From Clostridioides mangenotii TR (GTDB lineage Bacteria; Bacillota; Clostridia; Peptostreptococcales; Peptostreptococcaceae), in the NCBI RefSeq assembly GCF_000498755.1, contig NZ_AXUS01000006.1:1-64000 (forward strand): a DNA stretch of 64,000 bases. Reading direction: 5' to 3'. A model generated the notes under the pieces. That model saw nothing but the letters and a program-made list of their open reading frames with translations, had not been told where the DNA came from and did not search any database. Of the stretch, positions 17,609-26,360 are shown piece after piece. Position 1 is the first letter of the stretch, and each line of letters begins with the position of its first letter. A program made the position numbers and the translations under genes.

Positions 17609-17646
17609 GGAGGGAGCTGTCTCAAGTTAAGGAGATAGCTCTTTCC
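17609..17646 (+). terminator. 15-bp hairpin between zapA and the U32 gene
   Basis: GGAGGGAGCTGTCTC (17609-17623) pairs fully with GAGATAGCTCTTTCC (17632-17646), using three G-U pairs. There is no T-run after it (TGTATAATAAATTG follows), so it may be a weak terminator, an mRNA-stabilising hairpin or an attenuator. Confidence 0.5.
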
Positions 17647-17677
17647 TGTATAATAAATTGATATGGAAGCAGGTAAT

Positions 17678-20116
17678 ATGAAAACTAATAAAAAAACAAA
17701 AGACATTGAATTGCTCGCTCCAGTAGGGTCATTTGAAGCTCTAAAAGCAGCTGTACAAAATGGTGCAAATGCTGTTTATTTGGGTGGAAAAGACTTTAGT
17801 GCGAGGGCATCGGCAAACAACTTTGATAGGGAAGAATTAATTGAAGCAGTAAAGTATAGCCATATTAGAGGCGTGCAAGTATTTATAACAGTAAATACAC
17901 TTATCAAACAGAGAGAAGTAGAAGATTTCATAGAATATATAAAATTTTTATACGATATTGATGTGGATGCGCTTATAATACAGGATATTGGCATAGCAAA
18001 ACTAGTTAAAGGGCTTCTTCCAGATTTTGATATACATGCTAGTACTCAGATGGTTGCACATTCTTTAGAAGATGTAAAATATTTGAGTAGTTTGGGATTT
18101 GATAGAGTCGTTTTAGCCAGAGAACTAAACGTAAGTGAAATTAGGCATATTTGTGACAATACAGATGTAGATATAGAAGTATTTGTGCATGGAGCTCTAT
18201 GTGTATGTTATTCAGGACAATGTTTAATGAGCAGTATGCTTGGGAATAGATCTGGTAATAGAGGAAGATGTGCACAACCTTGTAGACAGAAGTACAAGCT
18301 TATAGATATAGAGACTGGAAAAGTAATAAATGAAGATGGAGATTATCTATTAAGCACGAGAGATTTAAATTCAATAGAAGATATAGATAAAGTTATAGAT
18401 GCAGGTGTTTATTCACTTAAGATTGAAGGTAGAATGAAGAAACCTGAGTATGTAGCTACAGTAGTGTCTAGTTACAGACAAGCTGTTAATGAATATCTAG
18501 AAAATGGAGATTTCCATGTATCTGAAAATACAATGGAAAATTTATATACGATATTTAATAGGAGATTTACAAAAGGCCATTTACTTGGAGATATTGGAGA
18601 CGACCTTATGAATAGGGAAAAACCAAATAACCAAGGCCTTTATATCGGAAAAGTAATGGATTGCAATAGAAAGTCAAAGAGGCTTAGATTGATGCTTGAA
18701 GGGACTCTAAAAAAAGGGGACGGTATAAATTTAGGTGGAGGAACTATTGGTAGAATAATTAAGGACAAGGAAATTTTTGATAAAGGATACAAAGGTGAAA
18801 TCATAGAGCTAGACTTTATAGGTGAAGCAAAGAGAAACCAAAAGATATTTAAGACTTCTGATGGAGAACTTTTGGAGAAAGTTAAAGAAACTTTTAAAGA
18901 TGACAAAGAGTTTGTAAAGATACCAGTAGAGGCAGAAATTGAGTTAAAGCTAGGGAAAATACCTATTATTACTATGAAGGACTTAATAGGAAATTCAGCT
19001 ACTATTCAAGGGGATATTCCTGTGGAAGAGGCTATAAAAGTTGCACTTAGCGAAGATAAAGTAAAGTCCCAACTTGTAAAACTAGGAAATACACCGTATA
19101 TTATGCACAATGTAAATATTGATCTTGACAATAACATAAGTATGCCTATAAGTGCTTTGAACAAAATGAGAAGAGAATGTATCGAGCTTTTAAGTAAAAA
19201 GAGATCAGAAGTACAAGGTAGAAAATTTAAAGATAAGAATATTGAATACAGTACAAAATCTGCAAATAGAGATAGTGGAAAAGCCAGTAAATTGAGAGTA
19301 AAAGTTAAAAACTTAGATCAATTAAATGCAGTTCTAGGATATGACTTGGACATTATTTACTATGAAGATATATATACCTTAGAAGAGGCAATTAAGATTT
19401 CAGAAAAATCAGGAGAAAAAATAGTATACTCAGCTCCAAGGATTATAAGAAATGGCGAATTTGATTTAATATCTAAATTCAAAGAGACTACTGATAAAAT
19501 AGGCGTTCAAGTAAGTACATGGGGATCACTTGGTGTTTTTGATAAAAATGAAAAGTATGTAGATTACTATCTAAACTCATTTAATAGTGAATCATTAAAT
19601 TACTTTAACGGCCAAAATGTAAAATCAGTATGTATGTCTGTTGAAATGAGTCTAGATGAAATAGAGGAAACTCTAAAACTAACAGATGTAGAAGCAGAAG
19701 CCGTTGTGTACGCTTATATACCAATGATGATAACAGAATACTGTCCTATGGGAGTTGTAGCAAGAGCATGTAAGAGGGATAAAAGATGTGCAATATGTTC
19801 TCAAAGTAGATACGCATTAGAGAGTGCTGATGGCGAGAACTTTAAGGTTCAGCAAGATATGTACTGTAGAAGCACTATATATAATTCAAAACCTCTGTGC
19901 ATTATAGATGATTTAGATAAATTGAGCCGAACTGGAATATCGGTATTTAGGTTAGATTTTACATTTGAAAGCGTTCATGAGATAAAAGAGATTGTAGAAG
20001 CTTATTTAGATGTTGTTGAAAATGACAACAAGCTGGATAGCAAATCTACTCAATTATATAAGTATTTAGAAAAAAGTGGCATAATGGAAGGACATTACTA
20101 TGAGGGGATAGATTAA
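17678..20116 (+). CDS. U32 family peptidase
   Basis: About 812 residues. The N-terminal U32 domain starts ELLAPVGSFEALKAAVQNGA and contains the family signature VFVHGALCVCYSGQC followed by SSMLGNRSGNRGRCAQPC. A central beta-rich region (about 330-440) and a C-terminal collagenase-like domain with a cysteine cluster (YCPMGVVARACKRDKRC) complete the long form. Relatives include tRNA/rRNA hydroxylation factors and putative collagenases; the residues shown do not decide between peptidase and RNA modification roles. ATG 17678 has an AGGT element just upstream; ATG 17663 has no SD. Confidence 0.88.
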   Translation: MKTNKKTKDIELLAPVGSFEALKAAVQNGANAVYLGGKDFSARASANNFDREELIEAVKYSHIRGVQVFITVNTLIKQREVEDFIEYIKFLYDIDVDALIIQDIGIAKLVKGLLPDFDIHASTQMVAHSLEDVKYLSSLGFDRVVLARELNVSEIRHICDNTDVDIEVFVHGALCVCYSGQCLMSSMLGNRSGNRGRCAQPCRQKYKLIDIETGKVINEDGDYLLSTRDLNSIEDIDKVIDAGVYSLKIEGRMKKPEYVATVVSSYRQAVNEYLENGDFHVSENTMENLYTIFNRRFTKGHLLGDIGDDLMNREKPNNQGLYIGKVMDCNRKSKRLRLMLEGTLKKGDGINLGGGTIGRIIKDKEIFDKGYKGEIIELDFIGEAKRNQKIFKTSDGELLEKVKETFKDDKEFVKIPVEAEIELKLGKIPIITMKDLIGNSATIQGDIPVEEAIKVALSEDKVKSQLVKLGNTPYIMHNVNIDLDNNISMPISALNKMRRECIELLSKKRSEVQGRKFKDKNIEYSTKSANRDSGKASKLRVKVKNLDQLNAVLGYDLDIIYYEDIYTLEEAIKISEKSGEKIVYSAPRIIRNGEFDLISKFKETTDKIGVQVSTWGSLGVFDKNEKYVDYYLNSFNSESLNYFNGQNVKSVCMSVEMSLDEIEETLKLTDVEAEAVVYAYIPMMITEYCPMGVVARACKRDKRCAICSQSRYALESADGENFKVQQDMYCRSTIYNSKPLCIIDDLDKLSRTGISVFRLDFTFESVHEIKEIVEAYLDVVENDNKLDSKSTQLYKYLEKSGIMEGHYYEGID

Positions 20117-20129
20117 TCCCCTAGTATAA

Positions 20130-20261
20130 TTTGGGAAAAAATTTATAGCTGGTGCTAATAGAGATGTGATGAAAAGCATCGAAGAAGTTGGGATAGAATT
20201 AGAGTTTGTAGAGTTAGCTTTGGAGACTATGAGAGGTATAAGCGAAAAATTAGAACTGTAG
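20130..20261 (+). pseudogene. Short open fragment, probable coding remnant
   Basis: A stop-free stretch of 43 codons (FGKKFIAGANRDV ... SEKLEL) with protein-like composition and the codon bias of its neighbours, but no usable start; the only ATG lies 13 codons in, without an SD. I do not recognise it. It may be the 3' remnant of a deleted gene between the U32 and nitroreductase genes. Confidence 0.3.
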
Positions 20262-20299
20262 AAAAACAATTACTCAAAAAATTATAGGGGGGATTTAAA

Positions 20300-21130
20300 T
20301 TGATTAAAATCGATGAAAATAAGTGTATAGGCTGTGGATCTTGTGCTTCAGAGTGTCTACCTACAGCTATTATTATGAAGGATAAAAAACCTGTTGTAAG
20401 GAACCGAATATGTATAGAGTGTAGTCATTGCGTTTCTGTCTGTCCAGTCGATGCTGTAGAAATGATTGATTACAATAAAGATGAAGTAGTAGAGTACAAT
20501 AAAGCTACATTCGATATAGATCCAGAAAATATGTTAAACACAATAAAATTTAGAAGAAGTATAAGACATTTCAAAAATAAGGAAGTAGAAAAAAAGAAAT
20601 TAGATAATATTTTAGAAGCAGGAAGATACACACCAACTGCAAGTAACAAACAAGCTACTAGATATATTGTGTTAGATAAAGAGTTAGAAGATATAAAAGT
20701 TATGGCTATGAAAGGTCTTCACGACTTGGCTGTAAACCACGGTGACAAAGAGCCAATGAAGTCTTCGGCAGTTTACAAGAAGAAGTTTGAGAAAATGTAT
20801 GACGATTACATAGAAACTGGAGAAGACATGCTTTTTTACAACGCACCAATGGCAATAGTAGTAGTAGTAGATGAATCTCAAAGTGGAGTATTTGCCCGTA
20901 TAGATGGAGGATTAGCAGCATCAAATATGGAGCTTATGGCTAATACACAGGGATTAGGAATGTGTCATATAGGATTTTTCCTAAGAGCTGTAGGATTTAT
21001 TCCTGAGCTTCAAGAAAAACTTGGATTAAAAGAGGGGGAGGCAATAGCAACTACTGTCGTGCTAGGATATCCTGATGTGAAGTATAAAAGGGGCGCTAAT
21101 AGAAAGGCAATTAATGTTACTATGAAATAG
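20300..21130 (+). CDS. Nitroreductase with N-terminal 2[4Fe-4S] ferredoxin domain
   Basis: 276 residues. Two CxxCxxCxxxC clusters (KCIGCGSCASECLP and CIECSHCVSVCP) fill residues 1-55, giving a bacterial ferredoxin domain. An FMN-dependent nitroreductase fold follows (RRSIRHFKNKEV, GRYTPTASNKQATRY, MCHIGFFLRA). The fusion suggests that electrons enter through ferredoxin rather than NAD(P)H. The substrate is unknown. The start is TTG 20300, 7 bases after AGGGGGG. It is followed by a strong terminator. Confidence 0.9.
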   Translation: MIKIDENKCIGCGSCASECLPTAIIMKDKKPVVRNRICIECSHCVSVCPVDAVEMIDYNKDEVVEYNKATFDIDPENMLNTIKFRRSIRHFKNKEVEKKKLDNILEAGRYTPTASNKQATRYIVLDKELEDIKVMAMKGLHDLAVNHGDKEPMKSSAVYKKKFEKMYDDYIETGEDMLFYNAPMAIVVVVDESQSGVFARIDGGLAASNMELMANTQGLGMCHIGFFLRAVGFIPELQEKLGLKEGEAIATTVVLGYPDVKYKRGANRKAINVTMK

Positions 21131-21140
21131 AATAAATATA

Positions 21141-21183
21141 AAAAACTGTCTCAAAAGTAAAAATTATTTGAGGCAGTTTTTTG
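21141..21183 (+). terminator. Terminator after the ferredoxin-nitroreductase gene
   Basis: AAAAACTGTCTCAAA (21141-21155) pairs with TTTGAGGCAGTTTTT (21167-21181), one G-U, ending in six T. It ends the nitroreductase transcript. Confidence 0.9.
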
Positions 21184-21330
21184 CGCAAAAAATAGCTTAT
21201 AATCTTCTTAAAAACTGTAAGCTATTTTATAGTAAAGTACAAAATCATGAAGTCAATACGAATTCTATTAAGAAGTACTTATACAACAGAGATAGCCATC
21301 TATATAATAGAAAAAGCCTAATACTTAAAA

Positions 21331-21876
21331 TTATAGACTTTCTTCTAGTGATAATTTCTCTCTAAACTGTGGAAGTTTTTTTAGATGATTTAGTATATAA
21401 TTTGCTGATAATCCTATAAAAAATCCTGTTCCTATTCCAGCTATCGATAGTATTGGCAGGTAAATAAATACGCCAAAGTTGTCGAGTATTAATGAGGCAG
21501 CAAACAGTTGACCTATATTGTGAAAAACTGCAGCCGAGGTACTTACGCCTATCACTGATACATATTTTCCACCAAGTTTTTTAACTAAAATAGTAACTAT
21601 GAAGCTCAGTATTCCACCTGTAGCGCTGTACAAAAGGGCAGAAACGGTGCTGCCAAGTAGTGTTGAAAGAAGTAATCGTAAAATAAGTACTGTAAATGCT
21701 TCTCTGTAATTATCCAGTGTATATACTGAAATAACTATGATTAGGTTCGCTAGTCCCAACTTTGCGCCAGGTGTTATAAATGGTACTGGTATTGTTTTTT
21801 CAATTAAAGAGAGTATCAGTGCCATTGAAACTAATAGCGACATGTAAATCATTTTAGATGTTTTATTAGTTCTCAT
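21331..21876 (-). CDS. eetB: EetB-like Gx transporter family membrane protein
   Basis: 181 residues, almost entirely hydrophobic, with five to six predicted membrane helices. It matches the Gx transporter / heptaprenyl-diphosphate-synthase-component-I-like family (PVPFITPGAKLGLANLI, SATGGILSF, VFHNIGQL). In Listeria the homologous EetB is part of the flavin-based electron transfer apparatus, with an unknown exact role. Here it lies 4 bases after the NusG-II/EetA gene, has no SD of its own and is probably translationally coupled. The symbol is assigned by locus context and family, not by direct homology search. Confidence 0.8.
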   Translation of the reverse strand: MRTNKTSKMIYMSLLVSMALILSLIEKTIPVPFITPGAKLGLANLIIVISVYTLDNYREAFTVLILRLLLSTLLGSTVSALLYSATGGILSFIVTILVKKLGGKYVSVIGVSTSAAVFHNIGQLFAASLILDNFGVFIYLPILSIAGIGTGFFIGLSANYILNHLKKLPQFREKLSLEESL

Positions 21877-21880
21877 ATAT

Positions 21881-22288
21881 TTAGTGAGATAGTATTAAAT
21901 CGTCAGAACTATCTTTCTCCTCTCCTTTAATCTCAATTATAAGTTTATGTGGAAGACAAGCTATATTTTGACCTACTTTTGATATAGATCCCTGTCTTAT
22001 ACAAACTTTATCACTGCAGTTTGCTTCGATCATTTTAACAGTGTTGTCTTTAATTAAGATTTTGTTTTTGTATCCTTTATGTTCTTTATCTTCTATTTCA
22101 ATGACTTTTTCACCTTTAAAAGATGAAAGAGGAATATTGTCATAATTTTTTCCGTCTAATGTTATGCTGACATAAGTGGAATCGTAGTTTGCGGATATAA
22201 AAGACTTAGCAAAAATAATATTTGGAACAAATGATAAAACAATTAAAAACACTATGATAACAATATCCATTTTCTTTATTATTTTCAT
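21881..22288 (-). CDS. eetA: EetA-like NusG domain II extracytoplasmic protein
   Basis: 135 residues. An N-terminal signal anchor (about 8-27) is followed by a NusG domain II-like beta domain with the family pattern CSDKVCIRQGSISKVGQ and CLPHKLIIEI, including cysteines that may form a disulfide outside the membrane. The homologous EetA in Listeria is a membrane component of extracellular electron transfer. GGGGAG precedes ATG. It is divergent from the FMN lipoprotein gene, with 230 bases between the starts. Confidence 0.82.
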   Translation of the reverse strand: MKIIKKMDIVIIVFLIVLSFVPNIIFAKSFISANYDSTYVSITLDGKNYDNIPLSSFKGEKVIEIEDKEHKGYKNKILIKDNTVKMIEANCSDKVCIRQGSISKVGQNIACLPHKLIIEIKGEEKDSSDDLILSH

Positions 22289-22401
22289 GTTATTCTCCCC
22301 GTTGTGAAAGTTAAAAACTTAAAACTCTTCTAAATTGAATTTTAAATGAAATGTGAAAAAATATCAATATGTTAATATTTATTAATAGTTGCAATATAAA
22401 A

Positions 22402-22458
22402 ATACTATGTAGTATAAATAAATACTATTAACATTTTTTTAACAATTTAGAGTATAAT
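22402..22458 (+). promoter_or_regulatory. Promoter/operator region between eetA and the FMN lipoprotein gene
   Basis: A perfect dyad ATACTA-TG-TAGTAT lies at 22402-22415, and another ATACTA half-site at 22422-22427, 20 bp from the first. TATAAT at 22453-22458, with TTAACA at 22428-22433 (19-base spacer), probably drives the lipoprotein gene. The dyad overlaps the upstream edge of that promoter, a suitable place for a regulator such as the LysR protein of this locus. Confidence 0.5.
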
Positions 22459-22518
22459 TTACTCAAGAGAACTAATATATATAACTATAAAAACTAAAAA
22501 TTGTAGGGGGATTCATTC

Positions 22519-23025
22519 ATGAACAAAAAAATTTTATCAGTACTATGTGCAGGAATAATATCTATTTCAGTGGTGGGTTGTTCAAGCAAGCCTGCAGAAG
22601 AGTCAAAGGATGATCAAAAAACTGAAGTTTCAACTCCAAAGGATAATGAATCTAAGTTAAAAGATGGAACTTATGAAGCTGAAACAAAAGACGCAGATGA
22701 TAAAGGCTTTAAAGCTACTGCTACTATAGTAGTTAAAGATGGAAAAATATCTGAAGCTAAGTATCTCGAGTTTTCCGATAAAGGTGATAAAAAGGACGAT
22801 GAAGAGTACAATAAAAAGATGAAAGAAGTTTCTGGAACTAACCCTCAAGAATACGAAGTACAGATAGCTGATCAAGTTGTCAAAGCACAATCAGGAGAGA
22901 TTGATGGCGTAACTGGTGCAACAGGTTCAACTTCTAAAGCTAAGCAATTATTTGCTAAAGCTGTCGAAAATGCAGGAAATGGAAAAACTGAAAAAGAATT
23001 AATGGAAGTTGAAGCAGCTGAATAA
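22519..23025 (+). CDS. FMN-binding domain lipoprotein (PplA-like)
   Basis: 168 residues. A lipoprotein signal ends in VVGC (Cys21), followed by a Lys/Glu/Ser-rich spacer (about 22-47) and one FMN-binding domain (about 48-150). The flavinylation motif DGVTGATGS (129-137) is the type modified by ApbE, whose gene follows; Ser137 or Thr138 would carry the FMN phosphoester. The Listeria counterpart PplA has two such domains; this has one. It would act as an electron carrier tethered outside the membrane. The SD is TAGGGGGAT. It is followed by a hairpin terminator. Confidence 0.88.
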   Translation: MNKKILSVLCAGIISISVVGCSSKPAEESKDDQKTEVSTPKDNESKLKDGTYEAETKDADDKGFKATATIVVKDGKISEAKYLEFSDKGDKKDDEEYNKKMKEVSGTNPQEYEVQIADQVVKAQSGEIDGVTGATGSTSKAKQLFAKAVENAGNGKTEKELMEVEAAE

Positions 23026-23042
23026 TAAAGTTGATTTATATA

Positions 23043-23083
23043 CAAAACTACTAATTTTTCATATTAGTAGTTTTGTTATTTTA
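23043..23083 (+). terminator. Terminator after the FMN lipoprotein gene
   Basis: Perfect 13-bp stem CAAAACTACTAAT (23043-23055) / ATTAGTAGTTTTG (23063-23075), followed by TTATTTTATT. The rest of the 343-base gap to apbE (up to 23368) is AT-rich and shows nothing else I can name. Confidence 0.85.
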
Positions 23084-23368
23084 TTGTTGATGCGTTTTAA
23101 TAATGTATTTTTGGGTATAAAGATTATATAATTTTATATAACAAACAACATTCCAATAGTACATTTCAAACAGTCAATAATAATTTGAATCATCAAGACA
23201 GGTAGAAGTACGCATTAAAAAAATAAAGAATTAACAATGATTGGATTTACATAATAAATAAACTGACAGAAATCAGTAAATTTTGAACCAGCAAATTGAA
23301 TATAAAGCATTAATTACTTAGTAAAACTAAAAATTGAATAAAAAATTACAAAAAAGAGAGAAAAGATT

Positions 23369-24409
23369 ATGAAAAAAAGTTTACTTACAATTTTATTAAC
23401 TTTGCTCCTAGTTGTTTATTTTACTGGATGTTCTACAAAAAATACAGAGGATAGTAAAGAACCAGTCTCTAAAACAGAGATGTTTATGGGTACTGTAATC
23501 AAAGTTACACTGTACGATCATCAAAGCGACGAGGTAATGGATAAGGTATTCGATAAGCTTAAAGAGATCGATGATATTGTGAGCATTAACAAGGAAGGAA
23601 CAGAGATAGATAAAGTAAATAAAAATGCTGGTATAAAGCCTGTAAAAATGAGTGATATAAGTTTCGATATTATATCTTCAGGACTTAAGTATTCAAAGTT
23701 ATCAAATGGTGATTACGACATTACAGTAGGACCATTAGTTAAGTTGTGGAGTATAGGACTTCCAGAAGCAAAGGTTCCGACCAAAGATGAGATCGACAAT
23801 GCAAAAAAACTTATCGATTACGATAAAGTCCAGATAAACGAGTATACTAAAGAAGTTTATCTAGAAGAAAAAGGCATGATGCTCGATTTAGGAAGTATAG
23901 CAAAAGGATATGCTGCAGACGAAGCTGTAAGGGTTTTAAAAGAGGCCGGAGTAAAAAGGGCGATAGTAGATTTGGGTGGAAATATATTTGCTATGGGATC
24001 TAAATCAGAAGATAAGGGATGGACTATAGGAATACAAGACCCTGTCGAACTTAGAGGAAATGCTTTAGGAAGCTTAGAGGTCAAAAATAAAACAGTTGTC
24101 ACTACAGGAATTTACGAGAGATTTATAGAAAAAGATGGTGTTAAATACCACCATATACTAAATCCAGAAACAGGGTATCCTTTTGATACTAATATATCTG
24201 GAATTTCAATTATTGCTGATAAATCGATAAATGCTGATGCTTTGTCTACATTGATATTTACAAAAGGTCTGGAAGATGGTTTAAGAATGGTTGATGATAT
24301 GAAAAATGTGGAGGCTGTGTTTGTTACAAATGATAAACAAGTTTATATAACTAGTGGGCTTAAAGGTAAATTTAAGCTGTTAAAAGATGATTTTAAACTT
24401 GCAAACTAA
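23369..24409 (+). CDS. apbE: FAD:protein FMN transferase ApbE (lipoprotein)
   Basis: A 346-residue enzyme that transfers FMN from FAD to a Ser/Thr of partner flavoproteins outside the membrane. It has a lipoprotein signal with lipobox FTGC (Cys21) and the ApbE features FMGTVIKVTLYD, LDLGSIAKGYAAD, VDLGGNIFAMG and HHILNPETGYPF. The natural substrate is probably the FMN lipoprotein encoded just upstream. The start is ATG 23369 with AGAGAG upstream. The LysR gene follows after 18 bases, suggesting co-transcription. Confidence 0.93.
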   Translation: MKKSLLTILLTLLLVVYFTGCSTKNTEDSKEPVSKTEMFMGTVIKVTLYDHQSDEVMDKVFDKLKEIDDIVSINKEGTEIDKVNKNAGIKPVKMSDISFDIISSGLKYSKLSNGDYDITVGPLVKLWSIGLPEAKVPTKDEIDNAKKLIDYDKVQINEYTKEVYLEEKGMMLDLGSIAKGYAADEAVRVLKEAGVKRAIVDLGGNIFAMGSKSEDKGWTIGIQDPVELRGNALGSLEVKNKTVVTTGIYERFIEKDGVKYHHILNPETGYPFDTNISGISIIADKSINADALSTLIFTKGLEDGLRMVDDMKNVEAVFVTNDKQVYITSGLKGKFKLLKDDFKLAN

Positions 24410-24427
24410 ACTACTGGAGGGATTGTA

Positions 24428-25303
24428 ATGAGAATAAGCACTCTTAGGTATTTTTATGAAGTTGCCCAAATTAAGAGTATTTCAAAAGTCGCTGCAATCT
24501 TTCATATATCTCAGCCAGCTCTTAGCAATCAGCTATTTAAACTTGAAAATGAGTTTGGTGAAAAATTATTTGAGAGAAGCAATCGAGGGGTAGAGTTGAC
24601 TGAAAAAGGAGAGATTCTCTACGAATACGCCAAGGAAATAATTATGCAGTACGATAACCTTTTACAGGACATGAGGTCAGAAAGCCCTGATCAAAGAAAA
24701 ATTAAGATTAGTATTTCAAATATATATGCTAACTACGTAGTAAATAAAGTTTCAAACAGCATCATAAATATCTTCAGCGAAACAGATGTATATATAAATA
24801 ATGATTATATAGCTAACGAAAATGCAATGCTGTTAAATAATAGAGCGGAGTTAGCAGTTGGTTGTTCATGTATATGTGATCCTGATTTGATTTCTGACCA
24901 TGTGGGTACAGATAGGATGATACTAGTAAGCCATAATAAAATTGATAAATCTAAAATAGACAGCATGCCTATAGCGCTATTAAACGATAGGGTTGAGACC
25001 GCGGGCAAGATCAATGCTAAAGTAAAGTATGAAAATATAGTACTCAGAACTGACTCCCTAGAGATACTAAAAGGCTATGTATACAGCAATGAATGTATAG
25101 GGATTTTACCGCGTCTGGCGATAAGCGATGATTTAGAGTCAAAATCACTTGTGAATTTAGATGCAAGCGAATACGAATGGCATTATAATTTATATGTCAC
25201 ATATAGAAAAGATATTGACAGTAAAATGAAGGACAGTATAAGACAATTTAGAGATAGTTTGGAAGAGATTCTAATTGAATCTTCAATAAAAAGTATTGTA
25301 TAA
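24428..25303 (+). CDS. LysR family transcriptional regulator
   Basis: 291 residues. The N-terminal winged helix-turn-helix (STLRYFYEVAQIKSISKVA, ISQPALSNQLFKLENEFGEKLF) is followed by a periplasmic-binding-like effector domain. CTGGAGGG precedes ATG. It is the only regulator inside the electron-transfer locus, placed between apbE and the quinone genes, so it probably controls the locus. The effector is unknown. A possible binding dyad is at 22402-22415. Confidence 0.92.
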   Translation: MRISTLRYFYEVAQIKSISKVAAIFHISQPALSNQLFKLENEFGEKLFERSNRGVELTEKGEILYEYAKEIIMQYDNLLQDMRSESPDQRKIKISISNIYANYVVNKVSNSIINIFSETDVYINNDYIANENAMLLNNRAELAVGCSCICDPDLISDHVGTDRMILVSHNKIDKSKIDSMPIALLNDRVETAGKINAKVKYENIVLRTDSLEILKGYVYSNECIGILPRLAISDDLESKSLVNLDASEYEWHYNLYVTYRKDIDSKMKDSIRQFRDSLEEILIESSIKSIV

Positions 25304-25377
25304 GAAAAAGTATTAAGTAATTAAAAGAGATTGTGCAAAAATTGATAACGAAAGAAGTATTATGCGAAGGTGGTTTT

Positions 25378-26325
25378 ATGGGAATAAAAGGATTTATTAA
25401 ATACGTCGAGCTTCCAACTAAAATTGCTAGTATAACGCCATTTATGCTTGGAATACTATTTACATTGTTTAGGTATCAAAAGTTAGACACTGCAAATTTA
25501 CTTATAATGTTTATATCGATGATATGTTTTGATATGGCTACAACAGCTATAAATAACTACTTTGACTACAAAAATGAATTAAAGCACTTTGAGGATAATT
25601 ACGATGGCAATAATCCCATGTTCATTTTTAATATTTCTAAGAAGAAAGGTAGCTTTATAATACTAACACTAGTGGCTGTAGCGATTATTTTTGGAATTTT
25701 ATTAACAGTGAGAACAAATTTATTAATATTAGTAATAGGAGCACTGTGTTTTTTTATGGGAATTATATATACATTTGGACCAGTACCTATATCTAGAACT
25801 CCTTTTGGAGAAGCTTTTTCAGGTTTTTTTATGGGATTTTTTATAACTTTTCTAACTATATACTCAAGTATTTATAATGAAGATTTTTTTGGAGTATATC
25901 TAAATGGATATATATTGACTGCAAAGTTTGATTTACTTGAAGGTCTTATAATACTTTTAATATCTATGCCATTAGTCGCTGGAATTGCTAATATAATGCT
26001 GGCAAATAATATTTGCGACCTAGAGGATGATATAAAAGTTAATAGATTTACACTTACTTATTATATTGGTAGGGAAAAAGCACTGCGCTTGTACAGATAT
26101 ATATATTATAGTGCATATGTTTGTATGCTTTTAGGTGTTTTTACAAAAGTGCTTCCTGTAAGCTGTATATTTGCACTACTTACAATTATAGTTATAAACA
26201 AAAATATAAATAAATTAGAAAAAAATCCAGTTAAGTCAGAAACTTTTGTTACAGCTGTTCAGAATTTTACTTTGCTAGGATTTACATATATATTGTGTAT
26301 TTTAATCGGGATGATATTAATGTAA
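25378..26325 (+). CDS. UbiA family prenyltransferase (MenA/DmkA-like)
   Basis: About 315 residues with 8-9 predicted membrane helices. The two aspartate-rich motifs that bind the Mg-diphosphate are present: NNYFDYKNE (first) and DLEDDIKVNRFT (second). The enzyme joins a polyprenyl chain to an aromatic acceptor, by analogy with Listeria DmkA 1,4-dihydroxy-2-naphthoate, to give demethylmenaquinone. No other menaquinone genes lie in the window. The start is ATG 25378 after AAGGTGG; the frame extends upstream to a GTG without an SD. The NDH-2 gene follows. Confidence 0.87.
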   Translation: MGIKGFIKYVELPTKIASITPFMLGILFTLFRYQKLDTANLLIMFISMICFDMATTAINNYFDYKNELKHFEDNYDGNNPMFIFNISKKKGSFIILTLVAVAIIFGILLTVRTNLLILVIGALCFFMGIIYTFGPVPISRTPFGEAFSGFFMGFFITFLTIYSSIYNEDFFGVYLNGYILTAKFDLLEGLIILLISMPLVAGIANIMLANNICDLEDDIKVNRFTLTYYIGREKALRLYRYIYYSAYVCMLLGVFTKVLPVSCIFALLTIIVINKNINKLEKNPVKSETFVTAVQNFTLLGFTYILCILIGMILM

Positions 26326-26360
26326 TTCAAAACTAATACAATAAGAAGAGGGGGAGAAAT

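Noticed and set aside
21168-21365. A 65-codon plus-strand frame after the nitroreductase gene
   Set aside because: It starts within a terminator arm, has no SD, and runs into the antisense of the EetB-like gene.
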